A stretch of 64,000 nucleotides of DNA, from assembly GCA_047967505.1 (NCBI GenBank), contig CM106538.1; one strand, 5' to 3'. Each line of letters starts with the position of its first letter. The first letter of the stretch is position 1. The position numbers and the translations under genes were made by a program. A model generated the notes under the pieces. That model made no database searches. It saw only the letters and a program-made list of their open reading frames with translations, and was not told the origin of the DNA. The stretch comes from Dipteris shenzhenensis (lineage: Eukaryota; Polypodiophyta; Polypodiopsida; Gleicheniales). Positions 1 through 11,882 of this stretch are shown one piece after another.

Positions 1-1050
1 GTCTCATCATCTAAAGTGCAGTCATTCTAGGATTCCCATTGCTTGACAAACAGCACAGTGATAGAAGCCGCATTCAAGTCATTGAAATGTTCCAAGCTAA
101 TTGGTCCTTTTATCTCTCTCTCACCTCATCGGTGGATTTTCGGCTCTTAAAGCTCTTGGACTTCATAGGAAAGCTAGATCACATAACATACATTGACTTC
201 ATCGTGTCATGTTGAATGGAAGATTGCACTCTCCCTTTGTCATCAAGGCGATTTGGCAATTGTTTTGTAGCGAACAACTATAATGGGAACTCATGGAGAT
301 AGAGCCTTTTCTTCTAACAACAAGGGAAGCGATGCAACATTGGGACAATCAAGCTAGGATGATGATTCATTTTTTTTGCAGAAGAGGGGGCCTACACATA
401 AAGCTTGTGTTGTGTGCATACAAAAAAATCGTGTTGCTAATGTAGACCTCAAGCAACAACAATCTTTAGGCAATTGGGTAAGTATCTCAAGTGTCGAGCG
501 CTCATTGAAGGAGTGCTTCAATGGTGATGCTTTTCATCTGCACCAAAAGAATTCAATTTGCAACGAAATCATTTGAATTGATTCTCCCCTAGTGGATGAA
601 TGGACTGTCGTTTACTACTTTTACTGCTAAAATCGACTCCTTACAAGCTCTGCTTTTCTTAATCAAGATGAACTGTTGAACAAGTTTTGCTGGAAGATAT
701 TTTTGTCTGTTTAGAAAATGGCCGGATTCTTTTTCAACTCATAATGATCCCTTGGGTCCTTGCCTATTTATCTCCTTGCTGCCACGCTCTTCTTTTCAGG
801 TGTGAATCCATGATCGTAATCAGCGCTTCTTTCTTGAGATGTTTATATAGGTTTGGCTTGAAGGCTCTTTGGAAGAAGTCATTCAAAACCTAGTGAAGTC
901 TTGGGAAATGGAGTTGTCGCACAAAATGCGAGTATAGGATTTTAAGACTATACATCTAGAGATGCTGTAAGCTATCTCGCACTATGTGTTTGTTTTGATG
1001 ATTAGCTTGCTATATTCATTTGATGGTCATTTTCATGGATTTCACAATGC
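1..1050. other. No gene recognised
   Basis: This stretch has only short open frames (for example 376-576 and 687-893, plus strand) with no domain I recognise, no codon pattern and no splice context. The last part probably is intron sequence belonging to the relic exon that starts near 1053, because a CAG acceptor-like end sits at 1050-1052. I see nothing else in it. Confidence 0.5.
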
Positions 1051-1052
1051 AG

Positions 1053-1280
1053 GGTACACAAAAGGGAAGAGCAACATCATTGTTCTAGGGTTTAGTGTCC
1101 ACAATGCCCATATGGACATGCGAGAGAAATTGGTCATTCTGGAGGCCAAGTGGCCTCATGCAATCATGCAATTGATAGCACTGCCGCACATTGAGAAAGT
1201 CGAAGTGCTGATCACTTGCAATCATATGGAAATTTATGTGGTTGCTCTTTCTTGGCATAGGGGTGTACTAGAGGTCAGCA
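1053..1280 (+). pseudogene. Relic exon of glutamyl-tRNA reductase (HEMA type)
   Basis: Glutamyl-tRNA reductase makes glutamate-1-semialdehyde from Glu-tRNA in the chloroplast, the first step of tetrapyrrole synthesis. The frame running through this stretch reads YTKGKSN, then a hydrophobic strand and MREKL, then VLITCNHMEIYVVALS and HRGV. These match in order the N-terminal catalytic domain of plant HEMA proteins, where YTKxxS, MREKL and STCNRMEIYVxALSxHRGV are hallmarks. The active-site Cys is kept, but the following Arg is His and several usually conserved positions differ. A CAG acceptor at 1050-1052 fits an exon start at the family position. After HRGVLEV the similarity ends and the frame stops at 1312. 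No other HEMA exon is recognisable nearby, so this is a truncated, decayed copy or captured fragment of about 75 codons. The identity is quite secure; lack of function is inferred. Confidence 0.75.
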
Positions 1281-3031
1281 AAGGTCCGTCTTTGTTTCCT
1301 TTGTTGCATTGATTGTTAAGTTAGTGCATGACCATTGTGAATGTGGCTATTATTTGTTTGTATGAATGTTTGAAAATTACACCATCATGCTTCTAAATTT
1401 CCAACTACAAGCTTTCCTTTGCAACGGTACAAGTTACTCCTCCACTACGTGATATGAAGATGGCCTTGCAAAATAAGATAATAAAGTACGTGAAGCTTGT
1501 AGGCATCGTTCCCTTTATTATTGAGAGGCCTTCTAAGTAGTATAATCCCCAATCCTTTCTATAGTGTGGCCATTTTTCTTATGACATAGATATGCTCTTT
1601 CAGTGTTTTACGCATGTTACCCAGTGTGTGTTGTGCAATTTTTGCAATTTGAAGGTCTGGCCGCATCTTAACTATCATGTAAGGTGACAAAGGCATTCAA
1701 TGTCCCTATTGCCAACAAGTGATGAATGGGTCCTTGGCCTATAATGAATAACAATCAAGATGCAACCAAGGCCCATAAACAAATACAAGTCCCACATCTC
1801 TATGATAGAGCAGACATTACGTCTATTGGCAGAGGGAATGATTAATTTCCTCCAAAGGGGGTTGATGGTGGGGGACTAGGCAGCATGCTCAAGCAAGAGA
1901 ACCCAATTCTGGGCTACGTTTTGCCTCCACTCAAATCTTTATATGACATGATCAGCATGGCCTTTGACAAAATGGTGAGCTCATTTGACTTTCAATGTAG
2001 CACACTTGGTCTTGAGGATCAATTATGGTAGCATGTAGCCCTTTATATTTTCCCTTTATATCTTAATCCGCCCATTGGTCGATGTTGTGCTCATGTCTTC
2101 TTTACTTTGAGCAACCTTAAACATGGGAGATTGTGGATAGTTTATCTTGAAAATCATAGGGGTGCCATTTCGTGTGTATGCCAATCTTCTCGTTATGCAT
2201 TTTCAATTGGGAATTTAGAAAATTATATTTCAATTCACATTTACTCCTGCTTGGCCAATTGTCCTACAACGTCTACCCATAAGTTTGTAGAGAGAGTGGA
2301 TCTTAAAATTCTAGTGGAGAATATTGAGTCAAATTATGCATTGAAATAGCATAGTTGTATGATCAACAAGGGTGGTTTTGGACTAAGTCTATTTAGACAT
2401 AATGTGGCACTGTAGGGATTCAAACATTTGAACTTGATGTTGTGAGTGGGACATCAAAAGCGTGATAAAGTAGCAAAGATTTGCAGGGAGATCCTAACAC
2501 TTTGTGCGACAAAGCTAGCTATACATCATGGGTGGCTTTGATTAAATTGTTGTGCAGTATTCTGAAAGCACATCCTACATTCAAGTTTTATAAGGATTTG
2601 TTTGTAGAGACCCAATTTTATCATACTTTTCATGCTAGCATTTGGGAACTTCGTGTTATAGAGATTGTTGGAATATGCAGAAACAATTGAATCCTGTAAA
2701 GAGTTTGCTTTGGATTTTTTTACGTGCAAAAGTTGTTCTGGAGGTGGGGCTTCTAAATGTTGAAGGTTACTACACCTCCTTGCTCACTTTGTTCTACCAA
2801 TTGTTGAATGTTTTGCCAATTGCCAAAAAAGTTGTTCTACCAAAACCTATTTTACAAAATATATACTGCCAAAAAATCTATTCCGTAAAAAAGGGCTTTT
2901 GCTTGCCAAACAGGATTTATGCCTACCAATGAAAAGATCGTTATCTACTACATTGTTTTATAAAAAAGGAGAAAAACCTATTCTACCCCCCCCAAAAAAA
3001 AAAGGGTTGTTCTACCAAACGAGATGTTCTG
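1281..3031. other. Gene-poor DNA, no recognised feature
   Basis: Short open frames occur (2107-2349, 2481-2690 and 2642-2932, plus strand), but none has a recognisable domain and all are flanked by stops. From about 2780 the sequence contains degenerate repeats of the kind ttgttctaccaaa and gccaaaaaa, which lead into the clear tandem duplication that follows. A C-run joined to an A-run sits at about 2986-3003. Confidence 0.45.
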
Positions 3032-3224
3032 CTGCCAAAAAAACTATTGTGCCAAAAGAGTCCATTGCCTAAAAACTAGAAAAGTTATCTTGCAAACTTA
3101 TAAATAGTGGGTTTTTACCTTCTACTTTCTGCCAAAAAATCTATTGCACCAAAAGGGTTTATTGCCTCAAAACTATAAAAGTTATCTTGCAAACTTATAA
3201 ATAGTGGGTTTTTACCTTCTATTT
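3032..3224. repeat. Tandem duplication, 97 bp period
   Basis: Two head-to-tail copies (3032-3128 and 3129-3224) both begin ctgccaaaaaa and both contain the identical internal stretch gttatcttgcaaacttataa followed by atagtgggtttttacc. They differ at scattered positions only, so the duplication is fairly recent. Shorter degenerate units of the same wording lie upstream. Confidence 0.85.
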
Positions 3225-3635
3225 TGAATGTAATTTTTTGTGCATGTAAATAGTCAAAGAAACCTATGTGACTGGTGCATGCAAGATATTGATTTCTCAA
3301 ATTGTAATATGAATACAACTAGTAATATTTAGGTAATATGCTAGTATCCTATCTATTCACGCAAGACTTCTTTGCGATACTATTGGAGCCTAATATTCTC
3401 GATGTTGCTTCAATTTAAATTCTTACAATATTTCTCTCTTTTGATGTATGTTCTTGATGCAAGGTAAGATTTAGAATCAGCAGTAGAGATAGCCAAGTTG
3501 AATGCAAGATTGAAGGATGACATTTCATATGGTTGTAGTCCATGACCCAATATTTTTTAGGTTATAAACAAGGATCAGTTATGAGCTCTTATGAGCGTAG
3601 TCTTATTAATGTATTCGTTGGCTTCAATTTCCAAA

Positions 3636-4020
3636 AGGCACAAATCTTTGCACATCACCAAGGCAATAATAAAGCACTACCCCTAACATTTGTAGGGAGG
3701 ATGGGGGGGCCTTGATGGACTCGGTGTTGTCGTCTCTCATGTTCATTATTATTTTTCCTTTAGGAAAATTTCATTAGATAGTAGGATCCAAGTTCCATTT
3801 TAAGATAGTGGCTATGTGCTCCATGACAAAAATGGGACTCTAAAGTATAGCGAGTGAGCAATGAAGAAACTAATAAGTACGTGCCAAGGACTATGAAAAT
3901 GAATGAATAAATGTCAAGGATTGACAAGGGATATTGTGATGATAAGCGAGTTTAATTTTCCATTTAAAGGGCCATAGTCTCGTAACACTCTACTTGTTTG
4001 GCATATGACGTTATTGTCTT
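3636..4020 (-). repeat. Arm 1 of a dispersed inverted repeat (partner at 19988-20363)
   Basis: Read on the minus strand, this runs from agacaataacgtcatatg to gccttggtgatgtgcaaag. It aligns along its length with plus-strand 19988-20363, with point differences and small indels. Each arm lies against an LTR of the same copia family (LTR at 4048-4196 here, at 20364-20512 there). It has no coding potential and may be a repeat present before the copia insertion. Confidence 0.75.
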
Positions 4021-4047
4021 TTTTTTTTCTTGCACAAATATTTGTAC

Positions 4048-4196
4048 TGATGGAGAGGAGGTCTTATCGGAGAGCAACAAAAAAAAGGTGAACACTGAAA
4101 TTTGTGGGTGCTAACTCACCCAGATCAAGGTAAGCTCTTATTATGTATGTATGGTACAAAGGGGTATATACTAGGCCATTGGCCTATACCCCAACA
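4048..4196 (-). repeat. 3' LTR of copia element A (149 bp)
   Basis: On the plus strand the LTR begins TGATGGAGAGG and ends CCCCAACA, so on its own strand it runs TGTTGGGG to CCTCTCCATCA. It is closely similar to the 150 bp LTRs of element B and to the LTR at 20364-20512. Next to it (4197-4215) is the complement of a purine tract, cctttaagtgggaggt on the element strand, which would prime plus-strand synthesis. Confidence 0.9.
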
Positions 4197-4250
4197 ACCT
4201 CCCACTTAAAGGCCAATGCACCTTTAAGGGAGAAGATGGGCATCCTAATG

Positions 4251-7200
4251 TCATCTGACACCCATCAATACTCTGCAATGTGCAGACCGCTCTGAGGAAA
4301 GACTCTTTGTAAGAAGTTCTGCAGGGTTCTCATCTGTGTGAACCTTGACAAGCTAGATGCGCTTGTCCTCAATGACCTCTCTGATGAAGTGATACTTCAC
4401 ATCAATATGCCTTGTCTTCGCATGGAAGATAGGATTCCATGCCAACTGGATGGCACTCTGACTATCACAGTGCAAAACTGGAACCTCTCCTGCAATGCTC
4501 AAGTCTCCCACTAGAAGAGTAAGCCATACAGCTTCCTTGCATGCCTCAGTGACTACAACATACTCTGCCTCAGTGGTAGAAAAAGCCGTACATGGCTGCA
4601 AACGAGAGACCCATGAATGATGAAACTGACCTCCAGTGAATGAGAAAATATATCCTGTAGTAGACCTCCTCGTGTCCACATTCCCTGCAAAATCAGCATC
4701 TGCATATCCAACAACAGATGTGTCCTTCCGGCCAAAGAAAATGCACATGTCCTTTGTACCATTCAAGTATCTCATGATACCTTTCACTGCCTCCCAATGC
4801 TTCTTGCCAAGATTTTCCATATACCTGCTAACAGCTCCCACTGCAAAAGCAATATCTGGATGTGTAGCAACCATGGCATACATCAAGCTTCCTACTGCAG
4901 ATGCATAAGGTATCTTTGCCATTTTAGCCTGCTCCTCATCTGACTTAGGGCTGTCCGCTTGGCTGAGTTTCACATCTGGAGGCAACGGAGTACTTATGGA
5001 CTTCCCCCTCTCCATATTGAAATGCTCAAGCACCTTGCTAATGTACTCTTTCTGTGACAAATGAAGGAGTTTCTTGTTCCTATCCCAAACAATCCTCATG
5101 CCAAGTATGTGACTAGCATCACCCAAATCCTTCATGTCAAAGGTCTCATGCAACCTTTTCTTCAAGGCATCCACATCCAAAGTAGATTTCCCAGCAATAA
5201 GCATGTCATCAACATATAAAATCAAAATAAGAAGGCTGCCATCTGATGCCTTCTTTGTGTAGAGGCAATGATCTGTCTCACTCCGTGTGTACCCTTGGGA
5301 TCGCATAAATGCATCAAACTTATGGTACCACTCCCTAGGAGCCTGCTTCAGCCCATAAAGGCTTTTCTAAAGCTTGCATACCATCCGTTCTTTGCCCTGC
5401 ACAACAAACCCCTCTGGCTGCTGCATATAAATGTTCTCATGAAGATCTCCATGTAGAAAAGCTATTTTTTCATCCATTTGGACAAGCTCCATGTCCTCTC
5501 TGGCAACCAATGCAAGCACTATATGAAGGGTAATCATCTTCACCACTGGGGAAAAGATCTCATCAAAGTCAATACCCTTCTCTTGCTTAAAACTGGCTAC
5601 CAACCTTGCCTTATACTTAGGCAATGCATCTGCTGGAGACATCTTCAACTTGTAAACCCATTTGCATGGCAATGTAGTCTTTCCTTTGGGCAAATAAACC
5701 AAATCCCAAGTAGCATTTTTCATCAAAGAATCCATCTATGACTGCATAGCCTTCTCCCACTTATGCTTGTCATTTTTTAGACATAGCATCCTCAAAGCAT
5801 GAAGGCTCACCACAATCTGTCAACATGACATAATCTAGAGATGGAGCATATCTCTGTGGAGGTCATGAGACTCTAGTGGAACGTCTCAACACTTGCTCAC
5901 CATGAGCATCTTGCTGCCCCAACTGATTTTCCTGCATAACTTGAGGTTGTCCACCTAGATGTGGCTCTCCCACCTCACGATCTATGGGCTGTCCATGCCC
6001 TACACCATGTGGAATAGGTTGTGCATACCTCTCATATGGTGGTTGTCCATCCTCTTGAAACACCACTCTGCATATCTCAATAGTCTTTTCTGGCTTCTTG
6101 TGCATCTTGTCCTCATTAAAGATAATATCATGGCTGCGTACTATCTTCCTGGCCTCTGGATCCCACAATCAGTACCCCATCTAACCTGAATCACCATATC
6201 CAAGGAAAATCCACTTCCTTGACTTTGGATTAAGCTTGCTGCATTTTTCCTTAGGGATATGAACATAAGCTTCACAACCAAATACATGAAGATGCCCATA
6301 AGATGGTGGCTTGCTTGACTAAACCTCTTCTGGCACTTTCCCATCTAGTGCCTTGCTAGGCGATCTATTGATAAGATGTACTGCTGTCTTGATAGACAGA
6401 GCCCAAAAGCCATGAGGTAGACCGGCATTAGAAAGCATGCTTATATTCCTTTCTTGAATAGTCCTATTCATCTTCTCAGCAACCCCATTCTGAGAAGGAT
6501 TCTCAGGAGTAGTCAACTCCCGCTTTATGCCACGTAGCTCACAAAAATTCTTAAATGCATATGAGAGGTATACTCTCCTCCATTATCGGTGCGCAAGCAT
6601 TGCAGCTTCTTGCCCAACTGATTTTCAGCAAATGCTAAGAACTTTTGAAATGCATCAAAGACATCACTCTTCTTCCGAAGAGGATAGACCCACACTTTCC
6701 ATGTAGCATCATCAATGAAAGTAGCAAAGTAAGAAGCACCACCCAATGAGACAGTAGGCATAGGTCCACACACATCACTGTGAACCAACTCCAATGGTTC
6801 AAGCCTCTTCTTGCCCAAAGATTTTTTATGTGAAGGCCGTGTTTGCTTCCCATACATGCAATGCTCACACATGCTAAAATCTAAAAAATTAAGCACAGGA
6901 ACATACTACAAACCAGAAAGTATCTTCATTCCTGTCATGCTCATGTGTCCCAACCGAGAATGCCACAAAGAGATGGATGGCTGATCGGTCACATTGATTA
7001 TATTATCTCTTATGCCTGACACATGCATTGAGTACAACGTTCCATGCTTGGAACCTCTAGCAATCACAAGTGACCCTTTGCTACTTTTCCATGTATTGTT
7101 GCCAAAAAACACATGATAGACATCATCATCAAGCTGTCTCGTACTTATCAGCTCTTTTTCATATTTGGAACATGCCTAACATTCTTGAGTACAAATGTAG

Positions 7201-8277
7201 AACCATTAGGAAGAGACAAGTGGATATCTCCCACTCCAACAATGTCACATGGATAATCATTTCCAAGTCATCATAAATGGTAAACCACTCCCTATGTGGA
7301 GTGACATGGAAAGATGCTCCTGAGTCTAGTATCCAATTCTGTGACAATGCATCATTACTAGTCACAAGAAAAGGATGCTCAAACATAGAGGCATAAAGAA
7401 TGTCACCCTCATCACTATTGTTACTTATGGCATTCACTTCCTCTATATTGATCGTGGATTTCTCTTCCTTCTTGGGCTGCACATTAGCTTTGCCTTTGCC
7501 TTTATCGTTCTTCCATTTGTAGCAATCCTTTTTGAAATGGCCTTTCTTCCCACAATAGAAGCATTTCAAATCCTTTTTGGCATGGGATTTTCCTCTAGAT
7601 TTGCTTCTAGACTTGCTTTGTATTTCTGTCGTGGTATTTCCCCCTGGAATATGACCTTCCTATCACATTGAGAGCACTTGAGTTCCAGCATTGTTCTTTC
7701 TATTTACCTCCTCAGTGAGAAGGCTACTCTCAACATCACTACTTGTTAGGCCTCCTGCATGGGCTGAATTGCTTATAGCAGTCCTAAAAGTGTCCCAACT
7801 TTCAGGAAGGGTGACCAATAAGAACATTGCCTTAACTGAGTCATCAAAGGCAATTTTCTGAGCTGAAAGTTGATTGAAAATTGTATTAAACTCATTTAAA
7901 TGGCTAGACATTGAAGTCCCTTTTGTTATGCAAAGATCTATGAGTTTCTTCAGCCAATAAACTTGACAAGCGGCACTTTGCTTCTCATAAAGATCATGCA
8001 ACTTTGTCCACACACCATAGGTACCACTTGCAGTATCTTTCACATTGAAATACACCGATTTTGAAAGTGTGAGCATGATCATGAAGCGTGCAAGCTCATC
8101 CAATTCCTTCCACTCTTCATCATCTTCCGAATCCTCTAGCTTTATGCCTTTGCATTTTATAGGCTTTACTTGCTTCTTCTACACCAGAACATTGTAGATT
8201 TGCTCCTTCCAATAGGAGAAGTTTGCGCCATCCAACTTCCCAATGTTAAACAATGCATTCTCTGATGCCGAAGCCAT
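4251..8277 (-). pseudogene. Copia gag-pol of element A, broken
   Basis: This is the Gag-Pol polyprotein relic of element A. From the Met at 8277 it shows a copia Gag with the motif VYWLKKLIDLC and the zinc knuckle CFYCGKKGHFKKDC (near 7540). Next come the protease core ILDSGASFHVTPH, the GAG-pre-integrase motif LWHSRLGHMS, and integrase with FATFIDDATWKVWVYPL and TDNGGEYTSH. Reverse transcriptase has the YVDDMLIAGKS catalytic motif, and RNase H has the STTEAEYV and YADADF segments. The end by alignment is LMGV plus stop at 4251. Stops and frameshifts occur throughout (for example an early stop in gag near 8180 and one in RNase H at 4353), so it cannot make an intact polyprotein. The longest uninterrupted part is RT-RNase H, 4353-5306 (317 codons). 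Confidence 0.9.
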
Positions 8278-9355
8278 CACAATGGATGACAAAACAACCA
8301 GGATACACTGCACCAATGTACCAAACTCAAGCCCAAAAAAATATCAACTGCAATGACAACAGCCACACTGTCACTGTCACAAATACATGTTCTGCTGTAA
8401 GTGACCTCAGGGCATCCCAAAACTAGCCAATAGCTTTTGCACGGTAGCTCCGATGCAAAAAAAGTAAACAGAAGAAATGTAGCTTGTAGAAAACTCTACA
8501 ACTTCTCAGTTTACAGCAAGTCCAAAATCCTTACAGATTTCCTTATATCTGCTATTGGATACCACCACCTGTAAGCTTTTACTGCTGTAATAACAGTCTA
8601 CAACAATTTTGGCCTGTTTTGAACTGTCAATATCTTCCCAACTATAACTTGGTTGCCTTTGCTATAAACACCAAAGTTGTAAACAACAATAGATGTACAA
8701 ACTTCTAGTTTACTGCACGTCCAAATTCATTATGGATTTTATGATATTCACTGCTGAAAGCAGCCCCCTGCTCACTTTTTCTAGCTGCTGTCATAAACTG
8801 TCAAAACTGTAAATCATGGCCATAACGGGCATCATAACTTTTTCTCTAAATCTCTAATTGAAACACTTTCAAAAACAAGATTGTAGATTGTCCAAAAAAC
8901 TAAAACTTCTTAGTTCAACTGAGAAGACAATTCCTCATGGATTCCGTGATATTCACTTCTGAAGACAGCCACCTGCTCACTTTTTACTGCCGTCACAAGA
9001 TTGCAAACTGCCAATCACCAACTTTTCCTAAAGCATTTGAGGCATAAACTCCAATGAAATAGCCCAACAATTCTGAAAATTGTTGTCCAAAAAATTCCCT
9101 TAGTGGGAAGAGTATTGCACTCACAAAAATAATCCCTTCCTAGGATACAAGACAACTTCAAAAAAACACTGCTCACTTATGCTCACTTTCTCAGCTAAAC
9201 AAAGGCTCAAAATGCATCAATTGTAAGCAATCACTTTCAGCCAACCTTTGGCTTGATATGCATCAACTTGAAGCTTCACGCTCGGAATTGCAGAGCAGTA
9301 GGTCGTTTTTGAACGTAGATGGATAATATTCCTTCCCCCTCGCTCAAACGATAGC
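8278..9355 (-). other. Untranslated leader of copia element A
   Basis: This is non-coding sequence between the gag start and the point where element A breaks off. It aligns with the leader of element B (37768 to about 38925), including short repeated phrases such as gctcactttct and caaaacttct. It contains no frame of note. Confidence 0.7.
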
Positions 9356-9360
9356 TTCAT

Positions 9361-9660
9361 CAGAAAATTGAAACAAGACTTATTTACAGAGTTTGACATG
9401 AAAGATCTTGGACTTATGCACTATTGTCTTGGAAATGAGTTATGGAAAGATTTAGATAGCACATTTATGAGTCGGCTCAAGTATGTTGACAGTCTCCTGA
9501 AGAAGTTTCATATGGCAGATTGCAAGATTACAGCCACTCCCATGGAACAGAGTTTGAAACGTGCTAAAGATTCAGAAAAGCCTACAGTCAATGACAGGTA
9601 CTATAGGCATCTCATCGAATCTCTGGGCCATCTAGGGCCTTTGCCAATCCATTTGTGACT
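9361..9660 (+). pseudogene. Copia reverse transcriptase fragment
   Basis: About 95 plus-strand codons match the copia RT segment after the YVDD motif. The order is LFTEFDMKDLGLMHYCLGNE, then FMSRLKYVDSLLKKFHMADC and TPMEQSLK, then RYYRHLIESL. The family equivalent runs FxMxDLGxxxYFLGIE, KYxxxLLxxFxMxxCKxxxTPM and YRxLVGSLxYL. The fragment starts abruptly at the truncated edge of element A and ends before the TRPDI segment. It has no LTR, gag or integrase, and its orientation is opposite to A. It is a scrap from a different copia lineage. Confidence 0.75.
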
Positions 9661-10088
9661 ACAGATCGAAAATGGGAGGGGGTTAATAAAAACTCCCACC
9701 CACCTATGCTGAAATAGAAAGCTAGACCAACATAACCTTTGAAGGAGAAAAAGCTAAGCTTGGGTTTGAGGCCCAGGGTGCTTGCAAGAGGAACTACATA
9801 AAGGGGGATGAAACTCTGACCTCCTTCCTAGAAAAGAATAGGGGGTATGTATTACATCTTGCCTCCTCTATTGATTAAATGACAAGTTACCACTCTAGTG
9901 GTGTAAAAAGAATCTTGAATGGTGGTCTTGAAATAGAGAAGATCAAAGCCTAAAACCACAAAGCTCACTATGTCAATAATTCTTATCTCTTAGGAGTCCA
10001 TAAGTATACTCACCAATTGTATCATCTCTTATTAAATACAAGAAAAGGGCTAAGACTTTGAGAGTATTCAATCTTGGTACAATCAAAC
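9661..10088. other. No gene recognised
   Basis: I see no coding frame, repeat or RNA signal in this stretch between the RT fragment and the solo LTR. Confidence 0.4.
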
Positions 10089-10824
10089 TGTTAGAAAACA
10101 ATACAAAATCTGTGCTTAACAGATAACAAGATCTCGTATGCAAGAGAGAAAAGTAGATAGTATGGAGAATCAAAAAATTGATTATTGTAAAACTAATACA
10201 ATAGATGGCGCTGCCTCCCACCCGTGCGCTCCTGCGAGAGAAGCTTCAATGGCATGCTAGAAATAGTAGAGGACAGAGGTTGGATGCTAAGGAATCAAGG
10301 TTGCTGTAGCCAGTGATGATAATGGGCTTCACGGGCTTGCTCTTATATAGCCACCACTCGTAGTCGATTAGACCCAATTGGGTGACCGCCGACCCAATCC
10401 ACCCAAAATGGCTGACTGGGAGTCGGTCCCAAAATAGGCCACCGACCACACGATAGAATCGTGGCGCAAAATAGAGCAACTCACCTACGGTTTGCGTTCA
10501 GCCCAGAGCCATCCGGGATCATCTGGGGCTCCAAACGGGCCCTGCAACTCAAGAGTGGATTGCCTCGGGAAATGCTCCGTCTACCCTCAGTGCGGTCAGT
10601 CATGGGATGCCTTCCCGCACTTGCATGTAGCCTAGTTGGCAGTGTACCAACTCTATCTGAAGCCGTCCAGCCATCAGGCCACACATGGCCCCCATTTGGT
10701 GCCCAAACCAAGACCTAGCGGATAATCGAGCTACTAAAATGCCTTCTCTTCATATGGGGGGCTTACAAGTAGAGTTAGTTGGTTCCCGCGTAGTTACACG
10801 AGAGTGGAGCATTGATATCTAACA
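10089..10824 (-). repeat. Solo LTR, 736 bp (same family as 34019-34732)
   Basis: The ends are TGTTAGA at 10089 and TCTAACA at 10824, the TG...CA termini of an LTR. The whole stretch aligns with 34019-34732, which sits cleanly inside element B with a target-site duplication. On the minus strand it contains a TATA-like tatataag (complement at 10341-10350), as expected of an LTR promoter. No purine tract or primer-binding site adjoins it, so it is a solo LTR left by recombination. The flanking five-base words (CAAAC and ACCAA) do not match, so its target-site duplication has decayed or an end has been lost. Confidence 0.75.
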
Positions 10825-11882
10825 ACCAAACCAATAGGATCTGTATAATGCATTGGTAGATACAATCTTCTTCCCATGGAACCCAAACCTCTAGTCTAGT
10901 CCACGTGAGAGGGAGGAAATAAGATGTAGGACTTACATGGATGGCTCATTATGGAATAGGATAAGCAAGATGAGAGAGTTCTTCCTCTTCTGTCTATATC
11001 CCCAATTTTGGAGCGTGTGGTTTCACAAAGGAAAGGGAGAAGCCTCAAAGTACATATGACTATCTTCTTTCATATGGTCCAGGCTATATGTAATGTCATC
11101 TAGGTGCATTATTCATATGTATAAAACCCTTGCCTTTGTGAAGGAGAGCTATGAGTCAAATTTACTCTCGTGTCCACCTCTTTGCAAGATGATGCCATGG
11201 AATATATGCTTTGAAAATGAATTCATTAATGAAATCCCTAGTGTGATAGTATGCGTAGAATAATCTTTTCCTCTTAGACTTAACTCCGTACATCATTCCC
11301 ATGTGTCCATTGAGTCAAGGTGGATGTCATGGAAGGAAACTCTTCCTTGTTTCAAATAAGAGACAATACCTCAATCTCTTTATTTTGCATTGTCTCATGC
11401 ATTTGTCAAATGTATGTCTAGGTATTGGAGCAATGATGTCTAAGTATTGGAGCCCTTAGAGTCCATTGACTATTGTAGGTCTTAGGTTCTTGACCTAAGT
11501 ACTAGGGTAGAATTCAAATATGTCCAATGTCACAACCTTGGTTTCATCACACCACCATCCACTATACTATGAACAAAGGTAATATGCATGGGCATCTTAA
11601 GACATTTATGAGTATCTTTTTTACATCTCAATACCATCTAAAATGAGTTTAAAATAGTATTTTAATATATGTGTGCAAGGCTTGAGATACTTGAGCTTCC
11701 ATGATTTTAGAGACTTATCAGTGATTTTTTTCACATCACTACACTCGTTGCAATAATTTTTGACGTGTACGTGCGTGCGTGTGCATGTGCGTGTGCGTGT
11801 GTGTGTGTGTGAGTGTGAGTGTGAGTGTGAGATTTTTTTCACATTACTAGACTCCTTGCAATAATTTGACACGTATGCGTGC
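10825..11882. other. No gene; GT-rich simple repeat at 11765-11832
   Basis: Between the solo LTR and the lysine-rich relic I find no coding sequence. A (GT)n-type microsatellite with interruptions (gtgcgtgt, then gtgagtgtgagt) occupies about 11765-11832, and the phrase ttttttcacat.actacac/gactcc.ttgcaataat is repeated on either side of it (about 11727-11760 and 11836-11866). The minus-strand frame at 11621-11923 is an artefact of this repeat. Confidence 0.5.

Larger units (their letters stand above)
4048..9355 (-). mobile_element. Ty1/copia retrotransposon A, 5' truncated
   Basis: On the minus strand this reads leader, gag, protease, integrase, reverse transcriptase, RNase H, purine tract and 3' LTR, the copia order (integrase before RT). 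It is the same family as element B (32751-39270): the leader, coding region and LTR align throughout. Relative to B it is complete from the 3' LTR to a point about 200 nt short of the primer-binding site. Similarity to B stops near 9355 and an unrelated copia RT fragment follows. No 5' LTR adjoins it. The five bases next to the 3' LTR at 4043-4047 read GTACA on the minus strand. The same five bases precede the LTR at 20364, which may be its displaced 5' end. Confidence 0.9.

Noticed and set aside
1681-1960. CPYCQQ-type cysteine pair as a BED zinc finger of a hAT transposase
   Set aside because: No His pair follows, stops intervene, and no other transposase motif is nearby.
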